Source of the DNA: Pseudomonadota bacterium
GTDB taxonomy: Bacteria > Pseudomonadota > Gammaproteobacteria > JAKAQQ01
Assembly: GCA_021852325.1 (NCBI GenBank)
Contig: JAJZNM010000104.1
Span: 1 to 9,573, forward strand
Direction: 5' to 3'
DNA: 9,573 nt
A model generated the notes under the pieces. That model saw nothing but the letters and a program-made list of their open reading frames with translations, ran no database searches and was not told where the DNA came from. The position numbers were made by a program, and so were the translations under genes. Within the stretch, counting starts at the first letter, position 1. Each line of letters starts with the position of its first letter. This document shows, in pieces, positions 6,516 to 9,573 of this stretch.

Positions 6516-7235
6516 ATGACCGCAGATTTTCCAGTCGTGTTTGCCTTGTATCCGAACCTCACGCAGCTCGATTTCACGGGACCCTACGAAATCTTTACCC
6601 GGATGCCCGGTGGCCAATGCATTCTGGCTTCGGTTGAGGGAGGCACAATCGAGGCTGAAGGAGGGCTCACCTTTACGGGCATTCGCAAGCTGAGCGAGAT
6701 TGTGGATTGTGCCCTGCTTTGCGTTCCAGGTGGCCTCGGAACCATCCAGGCATTGGAAGACCAGTGTTACCTCGCGGAGGTACGACGCCTCGCCACCACT
6801 GCGCGCTACGTGACATCGGTATGTACCGGATCATTGCTACTCGGAGCAGCAGGACTCCTCCGTGGCAAGCGCGCGGCATGCTATTGGGCTTGGCGCGACT
6901 CACTGAAGGCATTCGGCGCGATTCCGGATCCCGCTCGCGTCGTCCGGGAAGGCAACATCTTCACCGGAGGTGGTGTCACCGCCGGAATCGACATGGCCCT
7001 GACGGTACTGGGAGAAATTGCGGGTACTGACTACGCACAAATGGTCTCGCTCGGTATTGAGTATGCACCACTTCCACCGTTTGATTCTGGCCGTCCAGAG
7101 CTCGCTCGACCGGAAATATTGAAGGCAGCGCGCATGCGTACGGACGCTGTACGGTCCGCGCGCGACCGAGCGGTCCAGCACGCCGCACTCGCGCTGGCGA
7201 AGTCACCACTAACGCCGAGCTGCAACGCGACTTGA
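6516..7235 (+). CDS. DJ-1/PfpI family protein, isonitrile hydratase-like
   Basis: A 239-residue DJ-1/PfpI (class I glutamine amidotransferase-like) protein without signal peptide, so cytoplasmic. It begins VVFALYPNLTQLDFTGPYEIF and carries the nucleophile elbow SVCTGSLLLGAAGLL with Cys103. Asp19, Cys103 and Thr104 correspond, with an offset of two, to the Asp17, Cys101 and Thr102 I recall for Pseudomonas isonitrile hydratase (InhA), which hydrates isonitriles to N-substituted formamides (EC 4.2.1.103). A later GGGVTAGIDMAL motif also fits that subgroup. The same fold includes AraC-type (GATase1-like) regulators, but here no HTH follows. The ATG has a good Shine-Dalgarno (AGGAG, 5 bases away). 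The C-terminal 35 residues are Arg/Ala-rich and little conserved-looking. The gene stands alone, divergent from the ntrBC operon and convergent with the MarR-GNAT gene. Fold confident; exact substrate less so. Confidence 0.85.
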   Translation: MTADFPVVFALYPNLTQLDFTGPYEIFTRMPGGQCILASVEGGTIEAEGGLTFTGIRKLSEIVDCALLCVPGGLGTIQALEDQCYLAEVRRLATTARYVTSVCTGSLLLGAAGLLRGKRAACYWAWRDSLKAFGAIPDPARVVREGNIFTGGGVTAGIDMALTVLGEIAGTDYAQMVSLGIEYAPLPPFDSGRPELARPEILKAARMRTDAVRSARDRAVQHAALALAKSPLTPSCNAT

Positions 7236-7314
7236 GCCGACTGTCGGATCTCATTCTGCCTCGCGCATAGAAATCCGGTCAGCAAGCCCCACGGGGGACC
7301 GGGAATCCTGGCAG

Positions 7315-7344
7315 CGACGGGGTCAGCTCTACTTTCGTATTTCC
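7315..7344. repeat. Possible REP/transposon-end remnant
   Basis: The stretch ACGGGGTCAGCTCTACTTTC followed by GTATTTCC resembles, from memory, a motif scattered in proteobacterial genomes near REP-associated (Y1) transposases. An imperfect hairpin (7275-7302) lies 12 bases before it. No second copy and no transposase is in the window, so this is at most a remnant. Confidence 0.3.
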
Positions 7345-7371
7345 ATAACGTCATGAGTGATCACGACGAGT

Positions 7372-7394
7372 GTAATATGCCATCGTAATATGCC
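7372..7394. repeat. Short direct repeat, two copies of GTAATATGCC
   Basis: GTAATATGCC occurs at 7372-7381 and again at 7385-7394, a 13-base period, 7 bases after a GTGATCAC palindrome (7357-7364). It lies between convergent genes, so a promoter role is unlikely. It may be a small tandem duplication or part of a degraded mobile element. Confidence 0.4.
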
Positions 7395-7524
7395 GTAGCT
7401 GGTTCCTTTTCGCTGGATCCTTCATGCTCGTGCGGCCAGGCAATGGTGATGCTGGCACACAGCACCGTAAGCACGCGAAACCAGGGTGCATTCAGGAAAA
7501 TGGTAGTTGCGCCTCGTCGCGATC

Positions 7525-8493
7525 TCAGTTCCTGAGCGCCAGCTCCCAGGTCTCGCCAACCAGATCTTGACCAAAAGAATGATGTCGCTCCTCCTTCACC
7601 AGACGAAATCCGGCAGCCTGATAGATCCTCCGTGCGGAGACAAGAACATCGTTGGTCCAGAGTCGAAGCGTCTGGTATCCCTTCTCGCGGGCGAAGTAGA
7701 CACAGGTGTCAACCAGGTTCCGGCCAATCCCGAGCCCCCGCGCTCTGGGCTCCACGTAAAGGAGTCGCAACCTGGCGACGTGCTCAGACTCCCGGACCAG
7801 GAATACAGAGCCTGCAATCGCTCCATCCCGTTCTGCAATCCAGGCATTCTCGCTAGCCGCGTCGAACTGCTTGATGAAGTTTCCGAGTATCTCCGCGATC
7901 AGCCCTTCATATCTCATGTCCCATCCGTACTCCTTGGCGTACAAGACGCTCTGGCGGTGGATGATCCAACCGACGTCTCCTATGGCCAGCGGACGCAAGG
8001 AGTATCCGGAGCCCGTGGCATTGGGCAGGAGCAACCGATGTATGGTTCGCATCGAACTCACCAGTTCGTCAATCTGTCCGGGAGTCAGCGCGGCCATCAT
8101 GGAAGAGATCTGTTCACTTGAGGTGCGATCGAGGCAATCGAACACTCGCCGCCCGGTCTTGGTGAGCCGAAGTGACCTTTGCCGGGCATCCTGCGGGTGC
8201 TGCTCGCGATCAAGATAACCTTGGCGCTCGAGCTTTTTCAGAAGCCGGCTCAGATATCCCGGATCGAGAGACAGCTCACGTGCGATCTCCGTAGCCGTCG
8301 GACGGACGCGATGCGCCAGCTCATAGAGCACTCGTACCTCGGTCAATGTGTAGGGGCTTCCCAAAAAACTCTGATTCAGGAGGCCAAGCTGGCGGGTATA
8401 GAACCGGTTGAACCCGCGGACGGCATCCGTCGCGGCCTGATCGCTCCGGGGTCTTCCCGGATTCGTACCTGCAGGTCGGGTTTGGACAGTCAT
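7525..8493 (-). CDS. MarR-family regulator fused to GNAT acetyltransferase
   Basis: A 322-residue two-domain protein from the chosen ATG. Residues about 20-155 are MarR-like: winged HTH TATEIARELSLDPGYLSRLL with the recognition helix, then the wing HPQDARQRSLRLTKTG containing the family's DxR. Residues about 165-318 form a GNAT domain: YSLRPLAIGD, a central strand-helix with LRLLYVEPRARGLGIG (acetyl-CoA pyrophosphate loop RGLGIG, 252-257), and AARRIYQAAGF-like ending (SARRIYQAAGF). This fusion is a known architecture; its acetylated substrate is generally unknown. A GTG at 8508 would add 5 residues, but the promoter at 8500-8528 places the transcript start at about 8493, so the ATG there is preferred and the mRNA would be leaderless. 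Base composition is lower in GC than in the ntrBC operon. It faces the DJ-1/PfpI gene convergently. Confidence 0.92.
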   Translation of the reverse strand: MTVQTRPAGTNPGRPRSDQAATDAVRGFNRFYTRQLGLLNQSFLGSPYTLTEVRVLYELAHRVRPTATEIARELSLDPGYLSRLLKKLERQGYLDREQHPQDARQRSLRLTKTGRRVFDCLDRTSSEQISSMMAALTPGQIDELVSSMRTIHRLLLPNATGSGYSLRPLAIGDVGWIIHRQSVLYAKEYGWDMRYEGLIAEILGNFIKQFDAASENAWIAERDGAIAGSVFLVRESEHVARLRLLYVEPRARGLGIGRNLVDTCVYFAREKGYQTLRLWTNDVLVSARRIYQAAGFRLVKEERHHSFGQDLVGETWELALRN

Positions 8494-8499
8494 GGCGCC

Positions 8500-8528
8500 A
8501 ACATACACGGATTTGTTGACTCAGTCAA
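8500..8528 (-). promoter_or_regulatory. Sigma-70 promoter of the MarR-GNAT gene, predicting a leaderless mRNA
   Basis: On the minus strand a -35 TTGACT (8523-8528, 5 of 6) is followed by exactly 17 bases and a -10 TATGTT (8500-8505, 4 of 6). Only six bases separate the -10 from the ATG at 8493, so transcription should begin at or next to the A of the start codon. No Shine-Dalgarno is present, in agreement with a leaderless mRNA. Confidence 0.65.
8516..8528. promoter_or_regulatory. Palindromic operator over the -35 box, likely MarR autorepression site
   Basis: TTGACTCAGTCAA is a perfect palindrome with 6-base arms and one central base. It covers the -35 element of the MarR-GNAT promoter. MarR proteins bind short palindromes of this kind and commonly repress their own genes. 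That this protein binds here is inference from position. No second copy was found in the window. Confidence 0.6.
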
Positions 8529-8818
8529 GTATGTGGGTGCCGCCTCGTGGAGTCTTCGGCAGAAGTCCTGAGCCTATCCATACTGGAGAGACTTGCCATG
8601 GCACTGGTGAGGCAGTTCGGCGCTCTGGAAGTCGGGCCTCTCGATGAGTGTTGTTGGCGGCCAGACCCGCCAATCACAGACGGGCATCCTGGAGGATCCT
8701 GCTGCCAAGATGGTCAACTGCACAATCCGTCAAAACCCGTGGGTTTGGATTCCACAGGACTGCCCGCAGGCAAGGCGCGAAGCGTTCGGATCCGGGGTGC
8801 TGGAATTGGGTGATGCCC
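8529..8818. other. Gap between kinase and MarR-GNAT genes, no convincing gene
   Basis: The 290 bases downstream of the kinase stop show no response regulator, tRNA or clear terminator. A plus-strand ORF at 8598-8813 has a GGAGAG ahead of its ATG but poor third-position bias and no recognised family. An 8-bp palindrome CGGATCCG is at 8787-8794. The sequence may be a degraded gene, but I could not match it to one. Confidence 0.5.
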
Positions 8819-9573
8819 TCAGAAGGGTCGCTCTTGACGGATCGGGCCATTTCGCGGGGCTTTCGCCAGTGCGAGGCGGGCGATCACGCCGATCTGGTCT
8901 TCCCGATTGGCGAGCTCAAGCCCACCGTCATGGTTTTCGGCCACTTCACGTGCAATGAGGAGGCCGATACCGCTACCTCCCGGCTTGGTCGTGAAAAATG
9001 GAACGAACAGGTTATCTGTTTGAGGAAGCCCCGGACCGTCATCCACGATCTCGATGACGACCGCCCGTGGGGTCTCGCTCCAGGCGAGTTCGACCGTGCC
9101 CTCCGGCTGAGCGACGGCCTCGAGTGCATTGCGGACCAGGTTGATCAGCGCCTGCTCGAGTTGACTCCGATCAGCCTGGAAGGTGACCTCCGGGCCTTCC
9201 AGCACCTTGAGTCTCGGATCACCGGCCACGGCTGCTACCTCCCGCACAAGTGGTGCCAGGCCCACTTCGCTGAAACTCGGCGGTGGCATGCGCGCGTACT
9301 CCCGGTAGCGCTTGAGAAAATCCGTAAGGTTTCGGGTCCGGCGTTCGATGAGTTCGAGCCCCTCCAGAAGCGCCTCTGAGTGCGCGCCGCTGGATGAGGC
9401 CTGCCGCTTGAGCGTATCGGCGACCGATGCAATCGACCCGAGCGAGTTGTTGAGTTCGTGCCCGAGGACTCGGATCAGGCGGCGCCACGCCCTCCTTTCC
9501 TCTTCACGCAAGGTCCGGCTGGCATCGGTCATGACGAGAAGCGTATGCGTGCGCCCTCCCCGCCGGAACTGAA
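8819..9573 (-). CDS. NtrY-like sensor histidine kinase, C-terminal part
   Basis: The frame remains open to the right edge, so the 5' end lies outside the window; 250 residues are visible. The first residues (FRRGGRTHTLLVMTDASRTLREEER) look like the end of a PAS domain leading into the kinase core, as in NtrY-type proteins. Numbered from the internal Met at 9532: H-box RVLGHELNNSLGSIASVADTL with His25, N-box INLVRNALEAV with Asn135, G1 DDGPG (164-168), an FVPFFTTK F-box, and G2 GGSGIGL (185-191). All catalytic boxes are intact. The Met at 9532 is internal, not a start. NtrY kinases are normally membrane-bound by an N-terminal part that is not visible here, and usually pair with an NtrX-type regulator; none follows downstream, so a partner would have to lie upstream or elsewhere. 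Confidence 0.88.
   Translation of the reverse strand, partial: QFRRGGRTHTLLVMTDASRTLREEERRAWRRLIRVLGHELNNSLGSIASVADTLKRQASSSGAHSEALLEGLELIERRTRNLTDFLKRYREYARMPPPSFSEVGLAPLVREVAAVAGDPRLKVLEGPEVTFQADRSQLEQALINLVRNALEAVAQPEGTVELAWSETPRAVVIEIVDDGPGLPQTDNLFVPFFTTKPGGSGIGLLIAREVAENHDGGLELANREDQIGVIARLALAKAPRNGPIRQERPF

Larger units (their letters stand above)
7236..7524. other. Convergent intergenic region with hairpins and repeat remnants
   Basis: These 289 bases separate two convergent genes. No ORF looks real. They hold an imperfect hairpin at 7275-7302 (CCGGTC/GACCGG outer, CCC/GGG inner, no T-run), a motif resembling REP-type transposon debris at 7315-7344, a GTGATCAC palindrome (7357-7364), a direct repeat (7372-7394), and a bulged hairpin at 7445-7466 (GGT, GCTG against CAGC, ACC). 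None has the T-tract of a classical terminator. The row 7321-7380 is about 43% GC, the lowest I counted. Confidence 0.5.

Noticed and set aside
8574..8687. 37-codon minus-strand ORF downstream of the kinase
   Set aside because: No family resemblance, weak ribosome-binding site and no sign of a response-regulator start.
8644..8820. Plus-strand frame with WVWIPQDCPQARREAF as a remnant of a Fic-type N-terminal domain
   Set aside because: The likeness to the DUF4172 W-P pattern is too short and the key WP..W residues are absent.

Overview
The window looks like chromosomal DNA from a gammaproteobacterium. This is inferred from three things: a DUF6701/MshQ-type MSHA pilus protein, the order DUF4124 protein - ntrB - ntrC, and an NtrY-like sensor kinase. 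The flanks are GC-rich: hand counts of single 60-base rows give about 63-72% in 1-6100. The centre is lower and uneven, about 43-63% in sampled rows of 6360-8160. A sulfur-oxidising or other environmental lineage is possible, but the sequence does not fix the genus. No tRNA, rRNA, CRISPR array or intact insertion sequence is visible.

Layout: (1) 2-2254 (+) is the 3' part of a large MshQ-like surface protein. It runs convergently into (2) a minus-strand operon read from about 6131 down to 2248: a secreted DUF4124 protein, the nitrogen sensor kinase NtrB (GlnL), its sigma-54 activator NtrC (GlnG), and an alpha/beta hydrolase whose GTG start overlaps the ntrC stop. A near-perfect NtrC-binding dyad (5493-5511) touches the ntrB start codon, so the two-component pair probably controls its own expression. 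No glnA is seen. (3) After a 384-base divergent intergenic region, a DJ-1/PfpI-family gene resembling isonitrile hydratase lies on the plus strand (6516-7235). (4) A repeat-bearing convergent gap leads to a minus-strand MarR-GNAT fusion gene (7525-8493). Its promoter has a 13-bp palindrome over the -35 box and predicts a leaderless mRNA. (5) A gap of about 300 bases without a convincing gene follows, then the 3' part of an NtrY-like histidine kinase (8819 to the window edge, minus strand) with no response regulator downstream.

How the parts may work together (inference): NtrB phosphorylates NtrC under nitrogen limitation, NtrC activates sigma-54 promoters elsewhere and probably restrains its own operon through the site at ntrB. 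The hydrolase is likely made by translational coupling with NtrC. The stretch between about 6200 and 8800, with lower GC and regulators of another type, looks like an accessory segment set between two nitrogen-type regulatory loci. The most useful new observations are the NtrC operator on the ntrB start codon, the hydrolase coupled to ntrC, and the leaderless, probably autorepressed MarR-GNAT gene.
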